Source of the DNA: Gammaproteobacteria bacterium
GTDB taxonomy: Bacteria > Pseudomonadota > Gammaproteobacteria > UBA6186 > Azoamicaceae
Assembly (NCBI GenBank): GCA_030431675.1
Contig: JAUIIV010000007.1
Span: 1 to 60,111 of the forward strand
Direction of reading: 5' to 3'
Length of the DNA stretch: 60,111 bases
In this document: positions 1-8,752 of the stretch, piece by piece
How positions within the stretch are numbered: the stretch's first letter is position 1
How the letters are laid out: the number at the start of each line of letters is the position of its first letter
The notes under the pieces: generated by a model
Seen by the model: the letters and a program-made list of their open reading frames with translations, nothing else
What the model was told of the DNA's origin: nothing
Databases searched by the model: none
Program-made: the position numbers and the translations under genes

Positions 1-50
1 TGTTTAAGTATGTTAAATATCTATGACTCTGTAAATTTTGATTTTCTCAT
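1..50 (-). pseudogene. IS3-type OrfA, 5' end, with an early stop codon
   Basis: Read on the minus strand from the ATG at 50-48, the frame gives MRKSKFTES and then TAG at codon 10. The copy at the right end has GAG (Glu) there and stays open. A TAGGAG ribosome site lies just upstream in both copies. The single G-to-T change would abolish OrfA in the left copy, unless it is a sequencing error or the element uses a later start. Only 16 codons are visible. Confidence 0.6.
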
Positions 51-128
51 AAGTTAGAACTCCTATTAGCTCTATTTTGCCATAAAAATTCTACTTTTTC
101 TTGGGATCAGTTTAAGGGAGGATTACCC
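1..128 (-). mobile_element. End of an IS3-family-like element, left copy
   Basis: Bases 2-128 are the reverse complement of 59985-60111 with a single difference, so the window is bounded by two inverted copies of one element end. The shared block starts at its outer edge with GGGTAATCCTCCC and leads into a reading frame beginning MRKSKFTESEIF, which resembles the start of OrfA in IS3-family (IS407-like) transposases. The remainder of the element lies outside the window, so the family call rests on about 16 residues. The true terminal base and any target duplication cannot be fixed here. Confidence 0.75.
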
Positions 129-492
129 ATGTAGTGTTGGAATTATCAAGAATTTTGACAGGGCAGCGCCATTATTTTAAGAATACAGCTTGTTAGATGT
201 AAGTATTATAAGAGAGAGGTATATAGTTCCTCAGTAGACCTAAATATCGTGATTATCAATTATATCTAGCATTAGTTGACAGTCTCAAGATAACTTACAG
301 ATAAAAGGCAGTAAATTGGCTGAGATTACAGAATCAAATCTGACTAAAAAATTTAGGTAAGATTTAAAATTCTGATAAAATCTATTTAAGAACATTAACT
401 TGTAGTATTTTAGCTTGACCTGCAAAAGGTCAAGTCTAAATCTGCTTGATCAAATCCAATTACTACACCAATATGCTGAAAGAGGTAGGGAA
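129..492. other. Intergenic region with no gene recognised
   Basis: No plausible coding frame is seen. Two perfect TTGACA hexamers (155-160 and 275-280) could be -35 elements, but neither is followed by a convincing -10. The region ends with an inverted repeat just ahead of the first gene, listed separately. Confidence 0.5.
414..434. promoter_or_regulatory. Perfect 8-bp inverted repeat, possible operator or leader hairpin
   Basis: CTTGACCT (414-421) and AGGTCAAG (427-434) are exact reverse complements separated by five bases. The repeat lies about 58 bases before the start chosen for the binding-protein gene. It is not followed by a T-tract, so a terminator is unlikely. A repressor site or leader hairpin is possible, but no regulator is identified. 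Confidence 0.35.
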
Positions 493-1278
493 ATGCGATT
501 ATTTAAAGTTATCTTTTCAACTATTATTGTGCTAATTAGTTCTGTTGGTTTTTCTGCTGACGAGGATGATTTAATTGAGCCATGTGATCAAGTAGTTTTA
601 GCAGGGGACGCTGGTTGGCCGCCATATATAATAGTTAATGACAATGGCATTTCTGGTATAGGGGTACAGTTAGCAGAAAAGATTTTTAAGCAACTTGATA
701 TCCCTGTGAAGACTATAGCTTTTTATAACCACTTAGAGTTATTACAAGCTTTACGTACTGGTGACATAGATGTGCTAGTGAGTACTTATCCCCACAATGA
801 CATTGCTTCTACTACTAATTTAATTCAACCAGAGTATTTGCTTGACCCAATTACTGTTGCTGTAAAAACTAATAATCTAGGTAATGCAAGTAGTTGGGAG
901 TCTTTAGCTGGACACAATGGGGTTATGGACATGACCTTTTCAGCGGATCAAGAAAGCCAAGATTTTTTTGCAGTCTATTTAAATGTGCGTGACAAATTAG
1001 ATCTTGGCAAAGCTGTTGATGCAGTTTTAGATGGCGATGCATATTATATTTTAGGGAGTAAAAATCAACTGCAATATACTATTGCAGATAACGATTTACA
1101 AAATTTACTTGTAATTTCAAGTAAAGTACAAAGGCCGGCATCTATCTACATGGCGCTTAGGAAAGGCTCCCCATGTAACCAGTATGCTCCTTTTCTAACT
1201 AAACGCTTGCAAGATTATAAAAACGATGGCACAGTAGACAGACTTGTAAATTCATATATAAGTGTGAAAGAAAACTAA
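493..1278 (+). CDS. Periplasmic amino-acid-type substrate-binding protein (SBP_bac_3)
   Basis: This 261-residue protein starts with a signal peptide (MRLFKVIFSTIIVLISSVGFSA). The mature part has features of family-3 solute-binding proteins: an early AGDAGWPPYI segment where these proteins usually have a Y/WPP-type motif, then G-GVQLAEKIFKQL, an RTGDIDVL segment and a C-terminal helix with the NDGTVDRL pattern. An upstream in-frame start at 415 exists, but the ATG at 493 has a good AGAGGTAGG ribosome site and begins exactly at the signal peptide. No permease or ATPase of the matching polar amino acid type is nearby, so it may serve a distant transporter or act as a lone sensor or binding protein. 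The ligand is unknown. Confidence 0.75.
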   Translation: MRLFKVIFSTIIVLISSVGFSADEDDLIEPCDQVVLAGDAGWPPYIIVNDNGISGIGVQLAEKIFKQLDIPVKTIAFYNHLELLQALRTGDIDVLVSTYPHNDIASTTNLIQPEYLLDPITVAVKTNNLGNASSWESLAGHNGVMDMTFSADQESQDFFAVYLNVRDKLDLGKAVDAVLDGDAYYILGSKNQLQYTIADNDLQNLLVISSKVQRPASIYMALRKGSPCNQYAPFLTKRLQDYKNDGTVDRLVNSYISVKEN

Positions 1279-1295
1279 AATGTGTTCGAGGTTGT

Positions 1296-2600
1296 ATGAC
1301 GACAACGGCTATATCAATGGAACATGACTTAAATCGGCCCCATATGCGTATTGTACCGCTATATGCACAAGACTCTGTGCAATGGCAGGCTTTCTTAATG
1401 TGCGTGCTAGCGGGCGTATTCTATTGTTATGAGTATTATTTGCGGGTAGCCCCAAGTGTTATCCAGCCACAGCTTATGGAAGCTTTTAATATAAGCCAAG
1501 GTGGGTTAGGTACCTTAGTGGCTTATTATTATTTAGCCTACGTACCCTTGCAGTTGCCTGCGGGTTTGATGATGGACTACTGGGGGCCAAGACGGGTATT
1601 AACAGTTGCTTGCTTGTGTTGTGCGCTTGGTACTTATTTATTTGCATTTTCTGATGCACTAGTACTAGCTAAAGCTGGTCGCTTTATGGTTGGCTTTGGA
1701 TCAGCATTTGCATATGTAGGTGTATTAAAGCTTGCTAATATTTGGTTGCCGCATAGATATTTTGCGATGATGGCTGGTATTTGTACTGCCCTAGGTATGT
1801 TTGGTGCTATGAGTGGTGGTATTGTGATGGCTAAGTTTGTAGCGCTATCTAGTTGGCAACAGTCGCTATATGGCTCTGCGATAATTGGCTTTTTATTAAC
1901 TGCAGCTTTGTGGTTAATTGTGCGAGACAAATCTGACCGTGAGTTTAGAAATATTGGTAGGGCGTCACATAAAGGTTTGAATATCTGGACTGAGTTATGG
2001 GCAGTTATTAAAACAAGCCAGCTATGGATCAATGGTGTTATTGGTTGTCTATTATTTTTACCGTTAACTGCATTTGCAGAGTTTTGGTCAGTGTCTTATT
2101 TAGAGGTGCAGGGCTTAAGTAAGCAGTCAGCTGCTTTAGGTGCTTCATGTGTATTCTTAGGTTTTGGTCTAGGCGGTCCTATTTGGGGACGTACTTCTGA
2201 TTTTATTAAGAGTAGACGTAAGCCATTAATGGCTGGTGCAATATGCTCATCTGCAGTAGCAGTATACTTATTAGATGCACAACCTGTAGAGTTGATGCTT
2301 TTGTACACCACTCTATTTGCATTAGGCTTCTTTGCTAGTGCACAGATCTTAGTATTTGCTGTAGGTGAAGATACTTGTAAGCCTGAGATGAGTGCTACCA
2401 CTGTAGCCTTTACTAATCTTTTGGTAATGTTAGGTGGATTTTTGTTACAGCCATTAGTCGGCATACTACTTGAGCGCATGCCAGTAGTAACTGTAGATGG
2501 CTTTAGGCTTGCGCTGTTAGTAATGCCGATTGGCTTAATACTTGCAGCAGTCTTAACCTTCTTCTTACGTGAAAGCTATCCAGAAAATATTGACCGTTAA
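1296..2600 (+). CDS. MFS transporter
   Basis: This 434-residue inner-membrane protein has about 12 hydrophobic segments. The cytoplasmic loop between helices 2 and 3 reads MDYWGPRRVLT, a clear form of the major facilitator motif A (D-x-x-G-R/P-R-R). It starts 17 bases after the binding-protein gene on the same strand, so the two may be co-transcribed. The sequence style (AGVFYCYEYYLRVAPSV, LPAGLMMDYWG) resembles MFS carriers expanded in Legionella and Coxiella. A second protein of the same style is encoded at 21531. Substrate cannot be predicted; nutrient uptake by a host-dependent bacterium is an inference. Confidence 0.85.
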   Translation: MTTTAISMEHDLNRPHMRIVPLYAQDSVQWQAFLMCVLAGVFYCYEYYLRVAPSVIQPQLMEAFNISQGGLGTLVAYYYLAYVPLQLPAGLMMDYWGPRRVLTVACLCCALGTYLFAFSDALVLAKAGRFMVGFGSAFAYVGVLKLANIWLPHRYFAMMAGICTALGMFGAMSGGIVMAKFVALSSWQQSLYGSAIIGFLLTAALWLIVRDKSDREFRNIGRASHKGLNIWTELWAVIKTSQLWINGVIGCLLFLPLTAFAEFWSVSYLEVQGLSKQSAALGASCVFLGFGLGGPIWGRTSDFIKSRRKPLMAGAICSSAVAVYLLDAQPVELMLLYTTLFALGFFASAQILVFAVGEDTCKPEMSATTVAFTNLLVMLGGFLLQPLVGILLERMPVVTVDGFRLALLVMPIGLILAAVLTFFLRESYPENIDR

Positions 2601-2602
2601 TG

Positions 2603-2617
2603 AACTGTTAAACAGTT
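2603..2617. terminator. Short palindrome between convergent genes
   Basis: AACTGTT-A-AACAGTT is a perfect 7-bp inverted repeat in the 7-base gap between two converging stop codons, extending into the 3' end of the Tus-like gene. It could form a weak bidirectional terminator, but there is no clear T-tract. Confidence 0.3.
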
Positions 2618-3498
2618 TCTGCGGTCAAGTATCTATGTGCTCGAATAGCAGGTAAAAATGGCGTCGGGTTAATCTTTAAGTCTTTGCGGATCACCCTATC
2701 TTTATTCTTACCTTTTTTGTCTCCTGGTGGAGTATATTCTGGTAAACCTAGGTTATCTTCAGTCAAATAAAATATTGGTACTGGTCCCTTAACCATAACT
2801 CTACTGCCATCATGTAACACAATATTTGCGCGTAGATGTGGTGCAAGCTCTTGCACTATGGCCAAGTTTTCTTTTGGGTCAAGTCCTTGTAATAAGTTGA
2901 GTTGGCGCTCTATGCCGGGATCAGCAGCATTTTTTGCTAACATTTTATCTGCGTCTTGTACGGTAATTTTTTTAATTGCACGAGTATTAGCCCATGTCCA
3001 GGAAACTTTACGCGGTCTTCGGGTAAGAATTGGTATCCGTCTATAACACTGCTTTAAATGTAGGCGGGCAAGCCCCATGCGCGCTAGTTTATCTGCAAGC
3101 TGTTGATCACGCTGGGGTAACAAAGTCTCAAACTTTTCAGCTAATAGTTCATGGCTTGGAGAAATCTTTGCAGCTTTTAGCTGCAACATGGCTGCTTTAA
3201 ATTGGTCTTTGGCGTTATTTAAGGCATACAGAGTTTCTATAGTCTCTGCAGAGCCTGCCATAATGCCTGCGCTAATTAAAATTTCACGCGGTAATTGGGA
3301 GTCTAAGTATTCTAATTGTTGTAAAAACTCACAGGTTTGTTGGCGATAATTATTGCCAATATTGTGTAGTTTGGCCGATGGTTGACACCAGGCAGGCAAA
3401 TCACAGTCAAGTGTTGTTATATGTTCACAAGTTGCATCTAATGCTTGTCGCAGTTCTTGAAATGAATTTATTACTTCTAAACAAAGTTCTGTTATCAT
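2608..3498 (-). CDS. tus: Tus-like DNA replication terminus site-binding protein
   Basis: This 296-residue protein is close to the usual 309 residues of Tus. It matches Tus best in the middle: YRRIPILTRRPRKVSWTWAN followed by TRAIKKITVQDAD corresponds to E. coli Tus YRTLTVLHDPATLRFGWAN and KHIIKNLHRDE. Toward the C terminus, GPVPIFYLTEDNLGLPEY parallels the PTPLIALINRDNGAGVPD part, and the end resembles the final RLHLY segment. Tus binds Ter sites and blocks the replicative helicase in one direction. The gene has an AGGGA ribosome site and is divergent, with a 35-base gap, from the DUF2797 gene. No convincing Ter site is visible in this window. The match is remote and rests on my memory of the E. 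coli sequence. Confidence 0.7.
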   Translation of the reverse strand: MITELCLEVINSFQELRQALDATCEHITTLDCDLPAWCQPSAKLHNIGNNYRQQTCEFLQQLEYLDSQLPREILISAGIMAGSAETIETLYALNNAKDQFKAAMLQLKAAKISPSHELLAEKFETLLPQRDQQLADKLARMGLARLHLKQCYRRIPILTRRPRKVSWTWANTRAIKKITVQDADKMLAKNAADPGIERQLNLLQGLDPKENLAIVQELAPHLRANIVLHDGSRVMVKGPVPIFYLTEDNLGLPEYTPPGDKKGKNKDRVIRKDLKINPTPFLPAIRAHRYLTAETV

Positions 3499-3533
3499 CC
3501 GTATATCTTCCCTAATATTGGATTGTATGGCAA

Positions 3534-4364
3534 ATGACTAAATATTGTGGACAATTAAGTAAGATGGCATTCCGTGCCGATTCACCCGTGCAATATTCAT
3601 TCGTGTTAGATAATAGCTCTGATTCTCCAAGTGTCAATAGTTTTTTAAACAAAAAGCTAAAAGTAAAATTTACTGGAAAAATCAAGTGTATTGGCTGTGG
3701 TCGCGCAATTAAGAAGTCCTACCAACAGGGGTATTGTTTCCCATGTACACAAAGTTTAGCAGCGTGTGATTTTTGTATTTTAAAGCCAGAGCGTTGTCAC
3801 TATGAACAAGGAACTTGTAGAGAGCCAGAGTGGGGGTTAAAACATTGCTTTGTACCACATATCGTTTATTTAGCAGATAGCTCTGGAGTAAAAGTAGGCT
3901 TAACCCGTGAGACTCAGGTACCAATTAGATGGATTGATCAAGGTGCAGCAAAAGCACTGCCTATTTTGCGTGTGCAGTCGCGCTGGCAAGCAGGTCTATT
4001 GGAAGTTGCATTCGCAGAAAAAGTTGCAGATAAGACAGATTGGCGCAAAATGTTGCGTGGACCAAATGGTGAGGCAGACTTGCAAGCTACACGTGATAAG
4101 CTATTTGGAGAGTTAGCTACAGATATTCAAGAAATTGCAGGTAAGTTCTCTTTAGGGGATATAGAAATACTAACTAATGAGTCTGTACAAACTTTTGAGT
4201 ATCCAGTATTAGAGTACCCACAAAAAATTAGCTCGTTAAACTTAGATAAAACGCCTGAGATAGAAGGAATACTCAAAGGAGTTAAAGGTCAGTATTTAAT
4301 TTTTGAGCATGGCGTTATTAATATTCGTAAATACACAGGGTATGAAGTAGAGATAGAAGGGTAA
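3534..4364 (+). CDS. DUF2797 protein, zinc-ribbon-like
   Basis: This 276-residue, probably cytoplasmic protein has a cysteine-rich part at about residues 52-100 (CIGCG, CFPC, CDFC, CHYEQGTC) that probably binds metal. It is followed by HIVYLADSSGVKVGLTRE, the characteristic centre of DUF2797, which resembles the VY-x-G-x-T core of GIY-YIG domains. The function of DUF2797 is unknown to me; nucleic-acid binding is a reasonable guess. The first ATG has a poor ribosome site, and the in-frame ATG at 3564 (MAFRADSP) is an alternative start. Confidence 0.75.
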   Translation: MTKYCGQLSKMAFRADSPVQYSFVLDNSSDSPSVNSFLNKKLKVKFTGKIKCIGCGRAIKKSYQQGYCFPCTQSLAACDFCILKPERCHYEQGTCREPEWGLKHCFVPHIVYLADSSGVKVGLTRETQVPIRWIDQGAAKALPILRVQSRWQAGLLEVAFAEKVADKTDWRKMLRGPNGEADLQATRDKLFGELATDIQEIAGKFSLGDIEILTNESVQTFEYPVLEYPQKISSLNLDKTPEIEGILKGVKGQYLIFEHGVINIRKYTGYEVEIEG

Positions 4365-4393
4365 GGTGAAATCTGATTTTTTACAGGTAAGGG

Positions 4394-5836
4394 TTATTGT
4401 GGGGTACGCCCTTTTTTAGTCCATTTCCCTTGTTGCTCATTAAATTCTTCAGGGGTTAATGGTTTTGTTGCTTGTTGTCCTGCTTTTTGTTGCTCGCTTT
4501 CTCTGTTCTCAATTTCCTTTACAAATTTTCTTATATTAGCTTGCATCTTTCTTTTTCCAGCTATCATAGGTGTTAACGGTTTGGGAGGAGTTGTAGGAGT
4601 TGCTTGTTGTGTATGCTGTGCTTGACTCTGTACAGTTTGCTGAGGAGGTGCATCACTAAGAGCTGGGCTAGTTGTAGTAACCGCTTGCTCAGCAGGTGTA
4701 GCTGGGGTAGTCGATGCGGGAGAGCTTGCAATTTGAGGGGGGCGTACTGCTGTCTCTTGTGTTGGTGGTGCGGGTGGTGAGGCAACTGTATTCGGTTGTG
4801 GAGTGACCTTAGCGCTAGGTGCAACTTGTTGTTGTGTGTTTGCAGCAGGTCGATTAGAAGGTTCTGTTGGGGGAGGTGCTTTGAAAGGCCCCCTTTCCAA
4901 TATTGGTACTTGAATAGAAAAGTTAGCAGAAGTTCCAGCTTCTAGTTGTCGTTTTGCTAGTAAGCGAATCTCTTTTTTCTCGCGCCGACGGTCCATAACT
5001 TCTGTGTAACGATCACGTATACGTTTTACAAAACCTCTTATCCCAGCACGCGCTGGAATTCTTTTTGCATATTCCTCTTCTTCCGCTACTTTATCATCTA
5101 CATTTCTTTTAATTATATGTAAAATACCAGTTGTTCCTGAATCAAAGCATTTTTTTATCTCCTCTAATTCTGCTTTCTCAGATTTACTTAGAGGTCTTTT
5201 TTCTGTGCCTGTCGGTGTCTTGAAAAAACCATCTTCCGGAGCTTTTTTCCCCTCTTTTGCTTTGAGTATGCCATTCATTGTATCTACTAGCATTACGTAG
5301 TTACCATAAATTATGCGCACAGAAGCGAGTGATTGTTGCAATGTATACATTGCTTCTATTCCGTGATTTTCTCTTAATGGTAACAATAAATTGTTAACCC
5401 TTGTTTGTAGCATATAAAGTTCAGCTATCTTATCTTGATTTATCAACGCATATTGTTGTAAATCAGTTAAAGTGATCTCGTTGCGCCCACCTGCTGTCTC
5501 AAGCCTAACATTAAATTCGTTGTTATGTTTAAGGTAGTCTTTAATTCCATCATTTAGTGCAATAAGATCTTCTAACATCTTAATTTTAATATCTGGAGGG
5601 AGTTTATCATTGAGATAGACTTGCTGTATGCCGTTACAAAGCGCATGTGCTTCAGGAGATAGCGTGATAGCTTTACGAGCTTCTTCAGACATTAATAAAT
5701 AGCTTATCGCAGCTGAAAGATCCTTTAGCTTATTATAAAATACTAGATCTTTAGAAAAGGCCTCGTCAACCACCATATAATCTGAAATAGGCATGCGCGT
5801 ATTCAACTCATTTAATCTATGATAGTGGTTAGACAT
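4394..5836 (-). CDS. Unknown protein with proline/glutamine-rich tail
   Basis: I do not recognise this 480-residue protein. About residues 1-240 are charged and probably helical. A very basic stretch follows (RIRDRYTEVMDRRREKKEIR, near residue 280), then a low-complexity region rich in Pro, Thr, Gln and Ala (about 320-425), ending in a short charged helix and EFNEQQGKWTKKGRTPQ. There is no signal peptide or membrane segment. A folded head, disordered linker and lineage-restricted sequence are common in secreted effectors of Legionellales, but no secretion signal can be proven. No strong ribosome site precedes the first ATG, so the real start could be the Met at residue 15. Confidence 0.65.
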   Translation of the reverse strand: MSNHYHRLNELNTRMPISDYMVVDEAFSKDLVFYNKLKDLSAAISYLLMSEEARKAITLSPEAHALCNGIQQVYLNDKLPPDIKIKMLEDLIALNDGIKDYLKHNNEFNVRLETAGGRNEITLTDLQQYALINQDKIAELYMLQTRVNNLLLPLRENHGIEAMYTLQQSLASVRIIYGNYVMLVDTMNGILKAKEGKKAPEDGFFKTPTGTEKRPLSKSEKAELEEIKKCFDSGTTGILHIIKRNVDDKVAEEEEYAKRIPARAGIRGFVKRIRDRYTEVMDRRREKKEIRLLAKRQLEAGTSANFSIQVPILERGPFKAPPPTEPSNRPAANTQQQVAPSAKVTPQPNTVASPPAPPTQETAVRPPQIASSPASTTPATPAEQAVTTTSPALSDAPPQQTVQSQAQHTQQATPTTPPKPLTPMIAGKRKMQANIRKFVKEIENRESEQQKAGQQATKPLTPEEFNEQQGKWTKKGRTPQ

Positions 5837-5940
5837 TATTTGAATTAAAATAGTTCGTGATAAATGCTAGATGTGTATACAGTTATAATTCAATAAGATA
5901 AAAGTATTATAAGGTCATCTAGTGTTATGCGCAGAAATAC

Positions 5941-7494
5941 TCAAGAACAACTGTCTTTATCCTCAGTTTCTGTCTCTTTCTGCTCTTGCTCTACCACTGG
6001 ACATCTATAACTGGCTGTAACTTCAGCTTTATCGTTAATTGACTCTAGTTTTACTTCAAAGCCCCATAAGCGGTATAGGTGGCGCATAATTTGTTCGGCA
6101 TTTTCTTTTTCTAATGGTCTGTCATCTTTCATTACATGTTGCAGAGTTAAAGAGCGATCGCCACGCACATCTACAGAGTATACTTGGATGTTAGGCTCGG
6201 TCATTGAGATATTATATTGTTGGGATAGCAATTCTCGGATATTTCTATAGCTAGCCTCATCGTGTATATCTGTTACCTCCAGTTCTGCAACATCGGCGTT
6301 ATTGAGTACAGCAAACAGCTTAAGTTCACGTATTACTTTAGGAGATAGATATTGGGCAATGAAGCTCTCATCCTTATAATTGCGCATTGCAAAATCTACT
6401 GCTTCTATCCAGTTTTTACCTATTAGATCGGGAAACCACTCTTTGTCTTCATCAGTTGGATCTTCACAGATACGGCGTATGTCTTGGTATATATTAAAGC
6501 CTAGTGCATAGGGATTGATGCCATTGTAGGCAGGGTGGTCAAATGGTACTTGGAAGGTAACATCAGTATGACTATGTAAAAATTCTACCATAAATGTGTC
6601 ATCGACCATTTTGCGTTGGTACATTTCATTGATTAAGGTATAGTGCCAGAAGGTCGCCCAACCTTCATTCATAATCTTAGTTTGTCTTTGTGGATAAAAG
6701 TACTGGGATATTTTGCGGACTATACGAATAATTTCACGTTCCCATGGCTCTAGCAGTGGGGCATGTTTCTCTAAAAAGTAAAGAATATTTTCTTCTGGCT
6801 CTGTCGGAAATCTAGCCTCTTCTTTTTTTTTCTCAGACTTATCTTTAGTAGGTAAAGTACGCCATAAATCATTAACTTGGGTTTGTAAGTACTCTTCGCG
6901 ACTAGCTAAGCGAGATTTTTCTTGGGCTAAGCTTTCTTTAGGTGGTTTTTTGTATCTATCTACACCATAATCTTTTAGAGCGTGGCAGGCGTCCAGTAAC
7001 TCCTCTACAGCTTCAATGCCATACGTTTCTTCACAATCAGCAATAAACTTTTTCGCGAAGACTAAATAATCTATTATGCCTTCTGGGTCGGTCCACGTTT
7101 GAAATAAATAATTACATTTAAAAAAAGAGTTGTGTCCATAACATGCATGCGCAATAATAATAGCTTGTAAAGTTAAGGTGTTTTCTTCCATCAAATAGGC
7201 AATACATGGGTTAGAATTAATAACTAACTCGTAAGCAAGACCCATCAGTCCACGTTTGTAGCTCTTTTCGACACTTAGGAACTGTTTGCCAAAAGACCAG
7301 TGATAGTAGCCAATTGGCATGCCTACTGAGGAGTACGCATCCATCATCTGTTCAGCAGATATTATTTCTATCTGATTGGGGAAAGTGTCTAATTTGAATT
7401 CTTTAGCCATAGTACCAATTGCTTGGTCAAGATTATGCAAATCATCCATAGTCCATTCATAGCCTTTGGCGATAATCTGACTATTCATGTGCAT
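5941..7494 (-). CDS. spoVR: SpoVR family protein
   Basis: This 517-residue cytoplasmic protein has the conserved SpoVR architecture: NEGWATFWHYTLINEMYQ, then HPAYNGINPYALGFNIYQDI, and the long C-terminal VRGDRSLTLQH segment. It matches the YcgB/SpoVR proteins of gammaproteobacteria, which are about this long. Its molecular activity is unknown. It is the last gene of the prkA-yeaH-spoVR operon and its start overlaps the end of yeaH by 14 bases. This trio is conserved in proteobacteria and is induced in stationary phase and nitrogen or acid stress in species where it has been studied. The extreme C terminus is rich in Glu and Lys. Confidence 0.93.
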   Translation of the reverse strand: MHMNSQIIAKGYEWTMDDLHNLDQAIGTMAKEFKLDTFPNQIEIISAEQMMDAYSSVGMPIGYYHWSFGKQFLSVEKSYKRGLMGLAYELVINSNPCIAYLMEENTLTLQAIIIAHACYGHNSFFKCNYLFQTWTDPEGIIDYLVFAKKFIADCEETYGIEAVEELLDACHALKDYGVDRYKKPPKESLAQEKSRLASREEYLQTQVNDLWRTLPTKDKSEKKKEEARFPTEPEENILYFLEKHAPLLEPWEREIIRIVRKISQYFYPQRQTKIMNEGWATFWHYTLINEMYQRKMVDDTFMVEFLHSHTDVTFQVPFDHPAYNGINPYALGFNIYQDIRRICEDPTDEDKEWFPDLIGKNWIEAVDFAMRNYKDESFIAQYLSPKVIRELKLFAVLNNADVAELEVTDIHDEASYRNIRELLSQQYNISMTEPNIQVYSVDVRGDRSLTLQHVMKDDRPLEKENAEQIMRHLYRLWGFEVKLESINDKAEVTASYRCPVVEQEQKETETEDKDSCS

Positions 7495-8740
7495 TTACCT
7501 CCTGACGCTTAAATAGTTCTCTAAAAACTGGGTAAATATCTCCAGTTTTCTCCAGCGTCTGCATGGCAAAATTTTTGTATATCTTGTGAACTTGTTCGTA
7601 TTCTTCCCATAAACTCTGATGATGGCGCGGTAGAATTTCTACATAGGCAAAGTATTGCACGTGAGGCATAATATTATGTGTCAAAAGCTCTCCACAGCGT
7701 GGTGAGTCGTTGTTCCAGTTATCACCATCAGATGCTTGGGCACCATATATATTCCATTCATTAGTTGGATAGCGATCATTTATAATGTCGTTCATAAGCT
7801 CTAAAGCGCTTGATACTACTGTGCCCCCTGTTTCACGTGAGTAGAAAAACTCTTCTTCATCAACTTCTTTAGCAGAAGTATGGTGACGAATAAATACTAA
7901 TTCTATAGTTTCGTAGTTGCGTTTAAGAAATAAATATAGCAGTATAAAGAATCGCTTAGCCATTTCTTTTTTAGTCTCATCCATTGAACCTGAGACGTCC
8001 ATTACACAAAATACTACTGCCTTAGTAGTAGGTACTGGCTGCGGAGTTTTGCGATTGTAGCGTAGATCAAATGGGTCAATAAATGGGATCCTATCAACTT
8101 TATGCTTAAGTTTGACAATCTTCTCTGCTAGTTCAGCGTTAGCTGCTTCGTCTTCAGTTTGTTCTTGCTCTTCTTCCAGTTTCTTAATTTTTTTCTTAAG
8201 TGGGTTAGTTAATGCTACACGACGTGCCAGGGCACTACGCATAGAGCGTGGTATATTTAAGTTTGTCGGATTACCTTCTTTGCTATATCCTGAGCGAACC
8301 ATAGTGAAGCTTTGTTCGCGGCCAAGCTTTTTCTTCAGCATGCGTGGGAGCTCTAAGTCATCAAAAAATATCTGCATGAACTCTTCGCGGGATAATTCAA
8401 AAGCAAAAGTATCTTCGCCCTCACCAGTATTACTTGCTTTAGAGCCTGCTTCACCTGTCATACTCTCTGGTTTGGGAATTTTATCACCACGGCTAAACTC
8501 TTTATTACCAGGTAGTACAATAGTGCGTTTACCACCTTCTCCATGAAAGAATCTTGGCTCATGGGTATCTTTGGTCGGGATATTTATTTTCTCGCCATGT
8601 TCGAAGTCGGTTATGCTGCGTTTTGCTACAGCGTTGGCAACTGCCGCTTTGATCTGTTTCTTAAATCTCTGTAAGAAACGGCGGCGATTGACTGCGCTTT
8701 TGTGGCGACTATTAGGGCGGCGGTCAAAAATTTGCGACAT
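7481..8740 (-). CDS. yeaH: YeaH/DUF444 family VWA-like protein
   Basis: This 419-residue protein belongs to DUF444 (UPF0229). The basic N terminus (FDRRPNSRHKSAVNRRRFLQRF) is typical. A central FFHGEGGKRTIVLPGNKEF region and a C-terminal von Willebrand A-like fold follow, with MIDAS sequence DVSGSM (near residue 248), SRETGGTVVSSAL and QASDGDNW. Proteins of this family work with the PrkA kinase in the same operon; the biochemical role is not known. It lies 12 bases after prkA and overlaps spoVR. Length agrees with E. coli YeaH (427 residues). Confidence 0.93.
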   Translation of the reverse strand: MSQIFDRRPNSRHKSAVNRRRFLQRFKKQIKAAVANAVAKRSITDFEHGEKINIPTKDTHEPRFFHGEGGKRTIVLPGNKEFSRGDKIPKPESMTGEAGSKASNTGEGEDTFAFELSREEFMQIFFDDLELPRMLKKKLGREQSFTMVRSGYSKEGNPTNLNIPRSMRSALARRVALTNPLKKKIKKLEEEQEQTEDEAANAELAEKIVKLKHKVDRIPFIDPFDLRYNRKTPQPVPTTKAVVFCVMDVSGSMDETKKEMAKRFFILLYLFLKRNYETIELVFIRHHTSAKEVDEEEFFYSRETGGTVVSSALELMNDIINDRYPTNEWNIYGAQASDGDNWNNDSPRCGELLTHNIMPHVQYFAYVEILPRHHQSLWEEYEQVHKIYKNFAMQTLEKTGDIYPVFRELFKRQEVNAHE

Positions 8741-8752
8741 AAGTCACCATCC

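Noticed and set aside
415..492. Upstream extension of the binding-protein gene
   Set aside because: It begins inside the inverted repeat, has no ribosome site and would bury the signal peptide.
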